Assembly (NCBI GenBank): GCA_029582265.1
Contig: CM055819.1
Location: forward strand, 10,155,087-10,219,086
Reading direction: 5' to 3'
From: Zoroaster sp. YZ-2022
Lineage: Eukaryota > Echinodermata > Asteroidea > Forcipulatida > Zoroasteridae
DNA: 64,000 bases
Under the pieces are notes generated by a model. The model ran no database searches. It had not been told where the DNA came from and saw nothing but the letters and a program-made list of their open reading frames with translations. Positions 1 through 12,411 of the stretch are shown in pieces. Position numbers and translations under genes: made by a program. How positions within the stretch are numbered: position 1 is the stretch's first letter; each line of letters begins with the position of its first letter.

Positions 1-32
1 TTATATATTTCATTTTGAATGATATTCTGTAG

Positions 33-200
33 GTACCAGATTTACTCAAGACATCACTGTGCTTGGAGACATAGGCATCAAAGAGAATGTTACTTTGGCT
101 GGAGTAGATATAAGTGAGTTACCATCAGAGACCGTCAGCATTTCCTCCCAATTGCTACAGATCATGACTGGATCGAAGACATTTACAGAATCTGTGGATG
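33..200 (+). CDS. Exon 1 visible (repeat protein)
   Basis: Acceptor AG at 31-32 and donor GTAAGA at 201. The exon is 168 bp, phase 1 to phase 1. It encodes [20 protein letters not shown] and then [12 protein letters not shown]..., ending KTFTESVDG, so it carries the GVDISEL and FxxxVxV parts of the repeat motif. Confidence 0.75.
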
Positions 201-3200
201 GTAAGATATTTTGTTTTGTGGGAAGGGCTGTCCATTTGTCATTCTGGTCAGAGTGGTGTTCTCCCACATTTAACATGGGCCAATTGATGTGCCAGACCAA
301 GTTCCTCCCCCCCACCCCTGCATGCTTTCTATGAACTGAATTGGGGGCATAAACAAAATTAAGTATTTTAATTAAGCAGTTTTTTAATTTTATGTTCATG
401 TGCATATTCAGTACACAGTGATGTAATTGTGGGCCAGTTCATCAACGGTGTTAATCTGACAGAATTACAGCAGCAGATCTTATCATTGTCACTTACCCAA
501 GTAATTAACCTCCCAGTAGAGGTCAGAGGTCAATTGGTAATCAACGGTAACCTACGTCTTGTCAATGACACAATTGATGGGTACCGGATATCACAGGATT
601 TTATTCAACTGGATGATATTTCCAGTATTAAAGGTAAGTTTCTAAGATACTAATTATCTTTCCTTCTGTACTTTTTGATATTTTTTTATTTCTGCTATAA
701 AGACTTCTCTTGGCCCAAAAGGTAGTTTTTTTTATTTTAAAGTAAACTTTTTTGTCAATCAGTGAAATATGTGATACATGTTATATGTGGGTATTTGAAA
801 CCAAGATGGCTGCTGCACAAAAAAACATCCAGCAATTTTGGCTGCAATTGGACATTGTTTCATAGCCCCCAAAAACTACAAATACTGACTCACAGGTCTG
901 AGGTGATGCAAAAAACAGATATTTTTTTTTGCCTTAATACTAATGGCCTTACATTTCAGAGTCACTCAAAACCACCAATTGTGCCAGCATCTACCCCAAA
1001 TGTGCCCAGTTGCATATTGTGCTTGAGGCCAAGTTGATTGCAACCAAATTCGTTGTGTGGGGCAGAGTTGACCTGACCTCATTTTGGCTTTAAAAAAATT
1101 ATGAAAATTACAGCCCATGAAGTCTCTGAAAACCATTATATTGACACTTGCCCATAAAACATGGGTTTCTTTATTGCTTGTATAGATGATTTGCTGTATA
1201 TTGTTGCAATGACATATAGCCCATCAGAATACTTAGTATTTTAAATAAACCAACAGCCAAATCTTTCAAGAGGCTTGTCGGGTTCTTTCAGCATTTTTAC
1301 ATACTATGTACAATTCAGCCTTTGCATTATATACCTAAAAGATAAATACTCCTCCATATGTATATAATTAAAGTTCCTGATTTACTTATTTTGATCAACA
1401 GGTCATAAGATCTTCAAAGAGTTAGTTACTATAGATGGTTATCTTGGCCTTTATTCAGATGTCAATATAAGTGGTGTAGACTTAGCTGAACTCAACAGAA
1501 CGGTTAGTTGATGAAACATTTCGATACATATAACCCCTCCCCCATCCCCATTCTGCTCCCCAGTACTATCTTGATTTCAACTCATTTCCCCTGCAAGTAT
1601 TTGCCATCATGAAATTGCTAACATTGGAATGGAGGAGAGGGGTTTATCAGATTATTTTAATCAAACGGAATTCAATGTACAACATGCATTATGTTAGCAA
1701 AACTTTTTTTTTTCTTTCTGTTCTTGAATCAATAGCTAACCTGTACAAGTTTCAGCTTAATTATTACACTGTCAGTCATAAAATAGTGAAAATGAATTCA
1801 GATTATTTGTATTCATTCATTCTGGACTTTAAGAAAGTACTCGCTCCTAGTAAATCCAAACATAAATGTTATATTTTCATGATGCATTTCATGAGTGCAT
1901 TACATCTTTTTTGTGTGTAAGTATGTAATTGGTAGAAGCAAATGTTAAGGGATTTACAGTTTGACGCTTGACCTTTTCTTCAATTTTTGTTGAATAAAGC
2001 CAAATAGAAAAATTGCATGAATCGGGTGTGTGATGCCCATCTTTGTCACTATGGTTCGAGTGTCGCACAAAACAGCTGGTGAACAGCTGCACGTATGCGC
2101 TACTCTGATTTTGATAAGCCAGTCTATAACATCTGTTAATACACCCACATGATTACATTTTGTCCAATCAGATTGTCTAAACTGTCTTGGGCATTTATGA
2201 ATATGTAATAAGTTGGCCATTGGAATATATCTACAGATATAACAGGCCATGGGTACAATTTGTCATCTTAAAATATAAAAAAACCAATTAACAATTAATA
2301 CCCAAGTCATGTGAGTTATTGGCAGAAGCTCACTAGCAAGTTTGTGATTAATACTGTGATACTTGATGTCCAATCTTTGTACTAGTGCAATATTCCTATT
2401 GTAGGGATATGAGCTTCAGTGTTGCATTTACACAATATAATATTTTGACTTGTGATTCACAAGAGGGCGCTAATATACTAGCCATAAATTGTTTTGGTGG
2501 TAATATAAATATACCGACTGTATCAGGGGCGCTGAGAAGTACGTGACCCCGGGTCACAATAAGTTGATACACTTTGTTACATTTGCGCGCATCTCGCATA
2601 GGATACCCTGGGAAAGTTCTCATTTGGGGCATATATATATGAGACACGGTTTTGGGAAGAAGGCAAAGCATAATGGTATCGGAGTAGAACGATTGTGTGG
2701 TACGCCAACACCTGTCCTAGCCCGAACGATTGGGGGAAATAATCCACACTTACAGCCTGACTGGAATCTGGAATTTTCTGTTATAATGTAACAATCGTCG
2801 TGAAATCGTCGAATAAAACACTCATCAAAATCACGGAAAAGCTGTGTCGGTGTGCGTCAGTTTTGTCTTCTAAAGAAAACCCCGGAGAACCTTGATTCCC
2901 AGGAATCAAATCAATAATACTACACTATATAAATCACATGAACTTTTGAACATATTTATAATGATTTGCTTATTTATCATGTAATATTTTATGCGTAGGT
3001 TATAAAGCTTAATGCTACCCAGACCATTGATGGTAATGTTGCAATAGTAAATGATGTCATCATAAGAGGCAACTTGGACATTGAAGGGCTGGTTAATGGT
3101 TTGGATGTCTCAATGGATGTTGTCACCCTCAGCAGCAACCAGAATATCACTGGTAATACTACAAACCTAGTTTGTTTTTATTTAAGGGGATAAGGGTATA

Positions 3201-6200
3201 TGATCGAATGAACTTTTAATGTGTTGACATCGGGTTTAATTGTTAAGTCCTTATTCTGGTCATCTGATGACCAGTGTAATAATTTGGAGCAGCATGTATA
3301 TTCAAGCTTGGCACAATGTTTCCTCAGGGAATGAATATGGAATTCATAGAGTTCGTTCAACCGATATTATAACTTGGTCCCATCTCGGAAGTAGGAGATA
3401 ACTATGAGTGGGGGTGGGGGTGGGGTGTGTGTTGCTGATGTATCCTGTTATTAAACTGACAATTGAAACATATACGCCCCATACTTCCCTTCAAGTGGGA
3501 CCCTAGTGATATGACATTGTTTTTAGTTATTACCTTTCATTTTGATTACACAGTGGATATAGAGTTCGAGTCACTGAAAGTATTTGGTAACATCCAAACC
3601 TCATATGTGAATGTGTCGGGAGGTATCAACTTGGTGGACATTAACGGACTATATTCTGCTGCAGTTATGAGTGTAGGGAAGAAGGATTTCATTCTATCCC
3701 CCGTGACCTTTGACCAGCTTAAAGGTAAGTTTCACTCAAACTTCAATTCCATTTCTGTTCAGCTTAATTTACTGTTCACTAAACAATTCTAAACTAAACA
3801 ATGTAAAATTTAGATAAAAAGCTCCATAAAGAAATAAGTTCAAAGCAAAAGTTGTACTTAAAATACTTTTAGAAATTCATAAAACATAATGGATATGAAA
3901 AACACCACAGCACCAACAAATAACACCCAAAGATTTGTGTGACCTGCTCTGGCAAAACCCGAAACTTCTCGGCATTTATCATAATGTGTAACAGCCATGA
4001 AAAGGTCAAAAACTGACCCCATGGACCAGTTTTAGGGACCAATTTTCATGTCGTCATATAGAGCATTTTCTCTACATTTTGATGGAAAAAGAAAAATCCT
4101 TTCTCCTGAGGACGACCAGAGCATACTGATCAAAACGTCGAGTTGTAACCTCCAGGTCTTTTCAGAACTAATTACTACTCAATTGAGAATTTCACATGGT
4201 GTCACCACAATTAGTCTTACTTATCCTCTTCACCATGCAAAGCTACAAGTTTTACCTAAGAAAAATCCTGAAACGTTGTTGGAAACATTGTTAATTTTCA
4301 CGATAAATTTGGGAGGTCACTTTTGTAAATTGGGTCCAAGTTTAGCATTTTGCCAGGGCCAGTCACATATATTGATATTGAACCTTACAATAACAGAATA
4401 AAATTGCACATTACAAAGGAAAATTAAAAACCCACCCTAACCTCATCCATTGATAGCGATGGTTCAGTGATTCACCTTGTCATGTATTGTCATCAACCTT
4501 GATAACACACTTTATTTCTTGTTTTTAGTGAAGAGTCAGTTATTAGTGACTGATACCATTGATGAAGTTGACATTGAGGAGTTTGAAAAGTTTGTTGTCA
4601 CCTTGTCAGGAGATCAAACCATCTTTGGTGAGAGAACTTTTTATTGTTAGACGATAACTATTGCATCGAATCAGTCAAATTGTCAAATCATGATCATTAC
4701 ACACTGAGAATCCAATTGGGAAAAAATTAGGATTTAATCTCTGCATGATTCACAATGTAGACTGTCTATGTTTGAGCCTACTAGTGTTACGGAGATCAAG
4801 AAACTCATCATGAAATCGCCATCAAAATCATGTGAACTTGATCCAGTACCAACTTCGCTAATAAAACAAAATATTGATGTTTGCTAAGTATATCACAATT
4901 ATTGTAAACAGATCTCTTTCTTCCGGTTGTTTCCCTGATAGCCAGAAGGTTGCTCATGTTAAACCACTCCTGAAGAAACCCAATTTGGACAAGGAAGTTT
5001 TCAAAAATTACCAACCGGTAGCGAATTTAAAGTACCTTGGAAAAACAATCGAGCGAGTTGTTTCATCACAGATCTCTGACCATGTTCGTGCTAATAACCT
5101 GTCGGACACATTTCAGTCAGCCTATAAACCATTTCATGGAACGGAAACTGCTCTTCTCTGCGTCAACAATGACATCTTATCTGCCATGAATGATGGAAAA
5201 ATCACTGCATTAGTTTTGTTAGACTTAAGCGCCGCTTTTGACACGGTCGATCACAAAATCCTTCTCTCCCGCCTTCAATATCATCTTGGAATACATGACA
5301 CAGCCCTGGATTGGTGCAGGTCCGATCCTACCTTTTTAAATAGGCCCCAGCATGTTTGTATTGGTAACGCTATCTCCGAGCCTGTTGACTATTCTGTACC
5401 CCAAGGCTCCGTGCTTGGCCCACAGTGGTTTACTGTTTATACGTTTCCAGTTCGTGATATCATTTTGAAGTATAATTTAAATTACCATGTCTACGCTGAT
5501 GACACGCAGCTTTACATTACTTTTAAATCTTCTCAAGAACCTGCCGATTCCTGCTTTACAACACTGGAGAAATGTATTCAAGAGATTCGAAGTTGGATGA
5601 GACGAAACTTACTGAAATTGAACGACGAAAAAACAGAATTTGTTCTATTTGGATCACGTCAGCAATTGTCTAAAGTTTCTCTTCCATTTATTACAATTGG
5701 TGACTCGCAGATAACCCCCTCATCACAAGCACATAATTTGGGTGTTATATTTGACTCGACAATGACTTTAAAACCTCATATCTCCAACATTGTTCGCATA
5801 TTATCATTTCATATCAGAAATATTAGCCGAATAAGGAAATACTTGTATCAAAGTGCTGCTGAACAAATTATACATGCATTTGTCACATCACGGCTCGATA
5901 ACGGGAATGCTCTCCTCTACGGTCTCCCGCAGAATCAAATATCTCATCTTCAGCACATACAAAACACAGCAGCTTGTGTTGTGACTTTGTCCAGAAAGTC
6001 ATGCCATATCACGCCAATCTTGAAATAACTGCACTGGCTTCCTGTTTCACAGAATTGTTTTTAAACGTATGCTAATTGTTCACAAATCTTTTAATAACAT
6101 TCCTCCAATTTATATTTCTGAACTGCTTAAAGTCTACACTCCATCATGCAATTTGCGCTCCAGCAACATGTCTCTCCTAAAGGAACCAACTTCAAAACGG

Positions 6201-9200
6201 AACTGGGGTGATAGGTCTTTTTCTGTCGCGGCTCTGAGACTCTGGAATCATCTTCCAACTAAACTCAAATCTTGTCATAGTATAACTAGATTTAAGTCGA
6301 TGCTTAAAACTCATCTTATGTCACAATTCTTCAAAGATGATGTATATTTGTAATTGCATTGTAGGTACATGTATCTCAGTACATAATTTTTCCCTATGCT
6401 ATTGTATATTGTGTGTATTAATGTTTTTTCTATGTTTCCGCGCCTTGAGTGCCCAGCAGGGTGGATATGTGCGCGCTACAAATCTTTATTATTAATATAA
6501 AGTGATATAAATGGATATGGCTAGAAAAGTAGGGAACAGAGATGAGAACAAAATATAGCTTTCATTGGAACTTATTGTAAATTTACATGCATGATACTTT
6601 GATTTTTTTTTTTTCCCAAGTAAATAATGGTCTTGTTGTTTTGAAGGTACCTTGGAGTTTGCATCTTCTGTTGAATTCTCCCAGAACCTAACAGTTGAAC
6701 AGAATGTCACTGGAATAGTCTTTGATTTTTTCATTACATCTGTGGTTCTCAAAGATACGGATGGGCCCATTTTTGGAGAAAAGACATTTGCAGGGTAAGA
6801 AAATTAGGTGTCTTTCAAGTACAAAAGGCAAATTTGTTTTTTTTGTTCCAGGGAGGGGGGTGATGTCATAAATGGTTCTGAATTTTTCAGAAACCCTCGA
6901 CTCAAAAACGAATTTTGGCAAGGTTTTGTACATAAGGAATATATTAAGAAAAGTCAGCCATGTCGACGTTTGTCTTTTAAAATGAAAAAAACACTTTAAG
7001 TAATGACTAACAAGGCATATGGCTTCAGTAAAACCTTTCTTAGTATCCAGCATTCCCGGGTGAATTTATGTAGCTTTGATGGTTATATGATATGGGCCTC
7101 AATAACCCACATGCAGACCCTATCCCTCATAGTAAAACCCACTGGTGTAAGGAGATGCAGGATGACACTACAGTGCTGAAGGTCCTGTCCCACCCCAATT
7201 ACAATGTTTACCATGATGTTTTGCATGGGTGTGCTGTAAAATTCAGCCCCAAGTGGAATGTCATTCACATTGCACAGAGAACCTAGCTTTCAATTTGACA
7301 AAGTAAAATCCAATTAACCACTGCTATGGCCTGACTTGGGGTTTACTGTGAGTACTACATATAAGAGTAGACTTGAACCCTTTCCTTACTATAGGCGACT
7401 TTAGTCAACTGCACTGATCATAACCCCCTCTTCCTTACCATAGGCGACTTTAGTCGACCAAGCTTTCCCACAAAAAAGCACTCAAGCCTGAGCACAAAGG
7501 CCATTTGTTATAAAGCTGTAGTTTTGTCCATGTTCACCCTCCATTCCCAAGCTTACAATGGTTGGAAAGAGCAAGATGGGATCTTTCCATTGATGGTGAA
7601 ATAAAATAAGGTTGCTATTATGCAATCCCTTCAAACTGGAGTGGAAAGATCCGAAATGCCAAACACCTATGGAGCACCATGTGTTTGTGTACAAAAGTAT
7701 TTGAGTTTACAGATCACACTGAGGAAACAAAGACCGAGAACATTTATTGACTGATCTTAATGTTTTTTGATTTTATGAAAGGGAATTCAATAAATAAGAT
7801 ATCTTTTATTTATTTTGCTGTAAAACAATATCTTCAAGGTGATAATAGTTTGTAAAATTGGCCTTTGAACACAAGCTTTCTGTTGTGTAAGAATGTGTGC
7901 TTCACACTTGAGTGGTCAAACAATTCGGTACTGAGAGGGTTAACGGACATAATGTTGTGACTATGTTCACCAGGTTGTTCAAGAAATGATTTATTTTGCA
8001 ACTGCAGAACTTCGACATAGTGATCTGATAACTCCTAATTAAGGCTCTCATTTGACCTCTTCATTTTGAAAGGTCAAGGAGATAATTGCTTATCACTGTA
8101 CTTGGTGTATATGCATTGGGCCTTGGTTCTTATAGTATTAATATTGACCAATGAACTGCAGACATCTCAACCCAGACATTGCAACACTAATTGCATTGTA
8201 AATATTAAACATTTTGCCACACAACTTAAACGAGCCAAATTCACATATTGTCATCACCATCAACCCCATTAGATGTGGTGACTTAATGCTTTTGACCAAT
8301 TGCATTATGCTTCCACTTTAAACACTTTGATTTTTTTCCACTACAGAAATTTCTCAGTTGATGGAAATATAACAATTGATGATCGTATAAATGGTGTTAA
8401 TCTTGAAAGTTTAAGCCAACTCTACCTGTCTCGAACTATCAACCAGACGTTAAGTGGACTGAAGTCTTTCACACGCAATGTGTCTCTTGGTATGCTAACC
8501 CATAATCTGGACAAATGAAATATACTTCTGGTAAAATGCATCAATACTTTTTAAGAATCGAGTTTCAGCTTATTTCATTGTGAAAATGCATTCAGATTTT
8601 TAACTTCTATATTTGAGTTTTCATCTCTAGAAGAAAATTATATAGGAAATGTGATTAAGTTGACTAAAATTGTAGCCCCTCGGACATAAGTATTTTTTTC
8701 ATGGGATGTTTATACTAGCATCTTTACAAGTAAATTTTATGTCAAAATGTGATAATTTATTCTTCAAAATAACAATTTACAGGGGCCTTAAACATAAGGC
8801 ATGCTCTCAGTAAGACTAAACGGTTCTTGATCTATTCTGTAAAAGAAAATCATAAATATTTTGTTTATGAAAATTTAAAATACAATTTCACACTTTTTGA
8901 AATTGAGTTCATTCAAGTAATTTCTTTATAAAAAATTATATTTGCTGATTTGAAATACAAGTTTCCGAAAATCTACTTAAACAGGTTATCTGTATTACAA
9001 ATTCCCAGTTCTAGTTTTGACAATATAAATAATGTTCTGAATTGGATTTTCCCCCCAGATAATTTATATCTTACACCAGGTGCTTATGTGAATAATGTGA
9101 TACCTTCTGCTGATCTAGTCTTGGTTAATACTGGAGGTGATGTTATTGATGGTGAGATGTGGTTCAGATCATTTTTAGAAGTTGATGGCAACATTACTGT

Positions 9201-11355
9201 AGCCAACACTGTCAATGAAATCAATTTGACACAGGTATGAACAATGTGTATTGGTACTTATGTCAATGTTTCCATGTGTCAATTCTCATGTCATTTCCCC
9301 CTCCCACAAACACTTTAAGGGTAGGTTGTCACTCCCCCACTAGTTTGCTTGTCCACTGACCTAGAGCAATATATCCAAATTCTTTCTTGGCCAATTCTGT
9401 CCCCTATAAAACGTGTTCAGAACGCACAGAGCATCTAAAATCCAAACGAGTTTTCCACAGCTTTATACTTTGCACTTGCATGTTCACCTCCCCCTTCTAA
9501 TTAGCAATCATCACCCTTGGTCTGATGAGTTATTTCCCAGATGCAATGTAAAGATTTAAAATTTGTAGCCTGCATATAAGAATTGCATTTAGGTTTCACA
9601 GAGAGGGACAAAGTTTTAAATGAGGTATAGATTTCTCGTAATTTTGATACATTATTTATACCACAAATTCAGAAACAATAACTAAATTTATAATTTCAAA
9701 ACTGACTAATGTTTGTATTCATTGTATAGTTGTATAACTCAGTGGTATGGCTCCAAAGTCCAGTGCAGACCATTACTGGCCAGTGGATATTACATGATGG
9801 TATACATGTTATTGGCGACATCACGATGGAGGAATACATGGAGGTCAATGGAGTGGATATATCAGGTAAAATAATGAGGTGAAACTCGACATACTGTATG
9901 TAACAAACTTATATTTGCATTATTTCTTTTTGAAAATTCTTTTAGATCATTTGCATGATGACTTAAGCCTCCCAAAGTTACCATGTAATAGGTAGCTTAT
10001 AACTGGACAAATTGAGGCTTTGTGTTGTCGAATGCCGAGATATTTGATCTGTGGTATCATCATGTGTAACCACAACTCATGATTTTTGTGGTTTTTCAAA
10101 GAAACGGTTGTTTTTACTTGTATGACATTTCATTCTCGGTATATATGCTCCGATATCTCCAGGAGAATGCTGGACACTAAAAGGTTGTAATTGAAGAAAT
10201 TTTGTATGGAATATCATCAGGAAGATAGTTCATTGTCTGATTGTTCTGCTGTTCTGCAGTTCTGCTTTTAATGTGCATCAGGTGCATTAGGCAATGTTTC
10301 TACAATACATACACCCCAATATGAGTACACCTACATTGTAAAGTACTCCGCTCCTACAGTATAAGCACACCGACTCGACCAGTCAACATATGGTGTACTT
10401 TGATTTAAGAATAAATTCAACTTAATCCTTCCACAAACATATTTTTAAATTTCATTAACTATCTTTCGTTTATGTAGAATTGGCAGATAGACTGGTGCAG
10501 TCCGGTTACAACCAGACAATTGAGATCCCTACTATTTTTAAGGGTCCTGTTACTATCGATGGTAATGTGGTTTGTCTCGGTCTAATTGGAGAAGTTGACT
10601 TACAGTTCATCTTGAAAGATGCCGTCATGTCAGGCCCAGCACAGGTATGTATAATATATATGGAGTGGTTATTATTATTCTTTGGTGCAGTGGCACTTTC
10701 CTCACTTTACACCTTTGGACATTGATTTGAATCCCACCCAGATCGAACCCAGGTTTTCAGTCTCTACATAGATGGAGGGGTTTCCCTAGATACTTGTCTA
10801 TGGTTTTCCCTCCCATAGCCATCATCGTCTTGTTTACACAAGTTTCTTCAAGTTAATGATAATGAGTGATATAGGCAACATTTAGTAATCCTTGGTTTCA
10901 TAACCTGGAAGATAAAAATATTAATAATACAAATTCATAAATGCTTCATCCAACCCAATCAGGAATGGAAGTATATTCAATCTGTTGCAGTCATTTTTAT
11001 GGTATCTTAGTGCCATTAATAGATGCACTTTGTCTTAAGGTTATACACGTCTGTCATATGTACATAAGGATGCTATTGGACTGGGATTACTTACAAGTTT
11101 GGAACTCCTGGCATTTAACTTCAATATTTTGTGTACATTCGTTGCAGAATATTTCAGGCAAGAATTTTTTCACAACTGGAGTAACTACCCGACATCTAAA
11201 TGTGGAGACTAATGTGGTGTCGGAGGTCATCTCTGGAACAGCCAGTCTCAAGCATCTTATTGACAATACAGTGATGAAGTCTATTGATCAAAACATTACA
11301 GGAATTGTTAGCTTTACAGATGATGTAATATTCCAAGAACATCTCATTGTTGAAG
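33..11355 (+). CDS. Multi-exon gene for a repetitive, probably extracellular protein (partial)
   Basis: Twelve exons can be placed (33-200, 412-633, 1402-1502, 2999-3152, 3554-3724, 4529-4627, 6647-6794, 8347-8489, 9059-9234, 9730-9865, 10478-10644, 11148-11355). Every junction has an AG acceptor and a GT donor, and phases agree across all of them, giving 631 codons with no stop. The protein repeats a motif of about 45 residues with the pattern NGVDLxxL, then VxxLSxNQxITG, then F, then VxVxGNIxI, rich in N-x-T/S sites. Alternating hydrophobic residues suggest a beta-rich, perhaps solenoid-like, extracellular repeat protein; that is inference. I do not recognise the family. No start codon, signal peptide, membrane segment or stop is seen. 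The gene begins before the window and probably continues into the gap at 11912. Introns hold a LINE, a TTAA element and other repeats. Intron stretches not listed separately show no coding signal. Confidence 0.8.
412..633 (+). CDS. Exon 2 (repeat protein)
   Basis: Acceptor AG at 410-411 after an AT-rich tract, donor GTAAGT at 634. It is 222 bp, phase 1 to 1, and one of the longest exons. It contains [13 protein letters not shown] followed by [15 protein letters not shown], the clearest copy of the repeat motif. Confidence 0.8.
1402..1502 (+). CDS. Exon 3 (repeat protein)
   Basis: Acceptor AG at 1400-1401, donor GTTAGT at 1503. It is 101 bp, phase 1 to 0. It encodes [20 protein letters not shown] and then VDLAELNRT. 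The donor is weaker than most, but the next exon continues in exactly this phase. Confidence 0.7.
2999..3152 (+). CDS. Exon 4 (repeat protein)
   Basis: Acceptor AG at 2997-2998, donor GTAATA at 3153. It is 154 bp, phase 0 to 1. It encodes [20 protein letters not shown], then [14 protein letters not shown], then [10 protein letters not shown], which is a full repeat period within one exon. Confidence 0.8.
3554..3724 (+). CDS. Exon 5 (repeat protein)
   Basis: Acceptor CAG at 3551-3553, donor GTAAGT at 3725. It is 171 bp, phase 1 to 1. It encodes [20 protein letters not shown], then [11 protein letters not shown] and [12 protein letters not shown]. Confidence 0.75.
4048..4290 (+). repeat. Dispersed repeat, second copy at 47745-47965 in reverse
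   Basis: This intronic stretch contains CCAGAGCATACTGATCAAAA next to CGTCGAGTTG and later TTTCACATGGTGTCACCACA. The reverse complement of 47745-47965 carries the same blocks in the same order with scattered differences. The phrase around 'AAAACGTCGAGTTG' resembles 3' regions of retroelements such as Penelope-like elements, but no protein supports that here. Confidence 0.55.
4529..4627 (+). CDS. Exon 6 (repeat protein)
   Basis: Acceptor TTTTTAG at 4522-4528, donor GTGAGA at 4628. It is 99 bp, phase 1 to 1, and the shortest exon. It encodes [20 protein letters not shown] followed by GDQTIFG. The following intron holds the LINE. Confidence 0.75.
4745..6497 (+). mobile_element. CR1/L2-like non-LTR retrotransposon, 5'-truncated, in intron 6
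   Basis: The reverse transcriptase reads from about 4745 to 6026 with one frameshift near 4880. Visible RT motifs are [20 protein letters not shown], the VPQGSVLGP block and YADDTQLY, which holds the catalytic DD. The C-terminal part (6069-6350, ending [13 protein letters not shown]) is in another frame after HWLPVS, so a second indel breaks the ORF near 6030-6060. The APE endonuclease domain is absent, as expected for 5' truncation. The YADDTQLY form and the closing HWLPV...RFKS...LKTHL pattern are typical of the CR1/L2 group. The 3' end (6441-6497) is CGCCTTGAGTGCCCAGCAGG and so on, finishing in a short ATT tract. It is not functional as assembled. Confidence 0.85.
6647..6794 (+). CDS. Exon 7 (repeat protein)
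   Basis: Acceptor AG at 6645-6646, donor GTAAGA at 6795. It is 148 bp, phase 1 to 2. It encodes [19 protein letters not shown] and ends [11 protein letters not shown]. The phase 2 end is matched exactly by the one-base start of the next exon. Confidence 0.75.
7378..7939 (-). mobile_element. TTAA-type MITE (piggyBac-like ends), copy 1, in intron 7
   Basis: This is reverse-complement homologous to 40854-41453 along its whole length. The right end reads AGAGGG followed by TTAA at 7940-7943. The left end is CCCTTTCC preceded by TGAA, a mutated TTAA. The ends carry two direct copies of a subterminal CTATAGGCGACTTTAGTC-like block. CCC...GGG ends at a TTAA target are the piggyBac signature. There is no transposase. 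A 70-residue reading frame shared by both copies reflects recent common origin, not a gene. Confidence 0.7.
8347..8489 (+). CDS. Exon 8 (repeat protein)
   Basis: Acceptor after the pyrimidine tract at about 8331-8346 (TTTTTTTCCACTACAG), donor GTATGC at 8490. It is 143 bp, phase 2 to 1. It encodes [20 protein letters not shown], then [15 protein letters not shown], a near-perfect repeat unit. Confidence 0.8.
9059..9234 (+). CDS. Exon 9 (repeat protein)
   Basis: Acceptor CCCCCCAG at 9051-9058, donor GTATGA at 9235. It is 176 bp, phase 1 to 0. It encodes [19 protein letters not shown], then [20 protein letters not shown]. Confidence 0.8.
9730..9865 (+). CDS. Exon 10 (repeat protein)
   Basis: Acceptor TAG ending at 9729, donor GTAAAA at 9866. 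It is 136 bp, phase 0 to 1. It encodes [20 protein letters not shown] and ends MEVNGVDIS. Confidence 0.75.
10478..10644 (+). CDS. Exon 11 (repeat protein)
   Basis: Acceptor TAG at 10475-10477, donor GTATGT at 10645. It is 167 bp, phase 1 to 0. It encodes [20 protein letters not shown], then [15 protein letters not shown]. Confidence 0.75.
11148..11355 (+). CDS. Exon 12, last visible (repeat protein)
   Basis: Acceptor TTGCAG ending at 11147, donor GTATTA at 11356. It is 208 bp, phase 0 to 1. It encodes [20 protein letters not shown], then [20 protein letters not shown]. The phase 1 end demands a further exon, probably inside or beyond the gap at 11912. Confidence 0.8.
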
Positions 11356-11911
11356 GTATTATACGCATTTGGTTGGTACATCATTTATCTGGAGGTGATC
11401 AGAAACGTTAATTTGGAGGTGTAAAATAAAGTCCAAATATCTTGTTTTCTTCAAGCAAAGGCATGCAAATATTGAATAAAGATATGTTCATTGATATAAA
11501 GGCCCCAATTTTTCGGGGAAAAAATTAAGGATCATGGGCCGTTTTTTGTATAATAGTTTTTTGTATAATTTTTGTATAATTGCCATTTTTCAAATGGGCT
11601 TTTGATGTTTGAATCATCCATGAAATTTAAATATTCCAATTAAGATTACAAATAGAAATAACACTTTCATGTGTTTATTGTTGAAATTTTTTTGATTAAA
11701 ACATAAGTGAACTCGAAGCGACACATTTAGTAATCTAAGATATGTTGCACTTTGGCTTTAAACAAAAAATAAACATTAATAAAAGCCTCGCCTATTCTGA
11801 TTGGTTGAGAACCAGTCATGTGGCTCTTAAATGAATGTTTATAAAGAACTGTAGATGTTTAAGACTGGTTGAGGATGTTTAACTTTTAGGTGCATCACCT
11901 GCTAGTTTCTG

Positions 11912-12411
11912 NNNNNNNNNNNNNNNNNNNNNNNNNNNNNNNNNNNNNNNNNNNNNNNNNNNNNNNNNNNNNNNNNNNNNNNNNNNNNNNNNNNNNNNNN
12001 NNNNNNNNNNNNNNNNNNNNNNNNNNNNNNNNNNNNNNNNNNNNNNNNNNNNNNNNNNNNNNNNNNNNNNNNNNNNNNNNNNNNNNNNNNNNNNNNNNNN
12101 NNNNNNNNNNNNNNNNNNNNNNNNNNNNNNNNNNNNNNNNNNNNNNNNNNNNNNNNNNNNNNNNNNNNNNNNNNNNNNNNNNNNNNNNNNNNNNNNNNNN
12201 NNNNNNNNNNNNNNNNNNNNNNNNNNNNNNNNNNNNNNNNNNNNNNNNNNNNNNNNNNNNNNNNNNNNNNNNNNNNNNNNNNNNNNNNNNNNNNNNNNNN
12301 NNNNNNNNNNNNNNNNNNNNNNNNNNNNNNNNNNNNNNNNNNNNNNNNNNNNNNNNNNNNNNNNNNNNNNNNNNNNNNNNNNNNNNNNNNNNNNNNNNNN
12401 NNNNNNNNNNN
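11912..12411. other. Assembly gap (500 N)
   Basis: Exactly 500 unknown bases, the usual placeholder for an unsized scaffold gap. The upstream gene needs at least one more exon, which may lie here. Confidence 0.98.

Noticed and set aside
2515..2850. Possible solo LTR in intron 3 (TGTATCAGG start, TATATATAT box, AATAAA near 2812)
   Set aside because: I could not find matching target duplications, a clear CA end or a second copy in the window.
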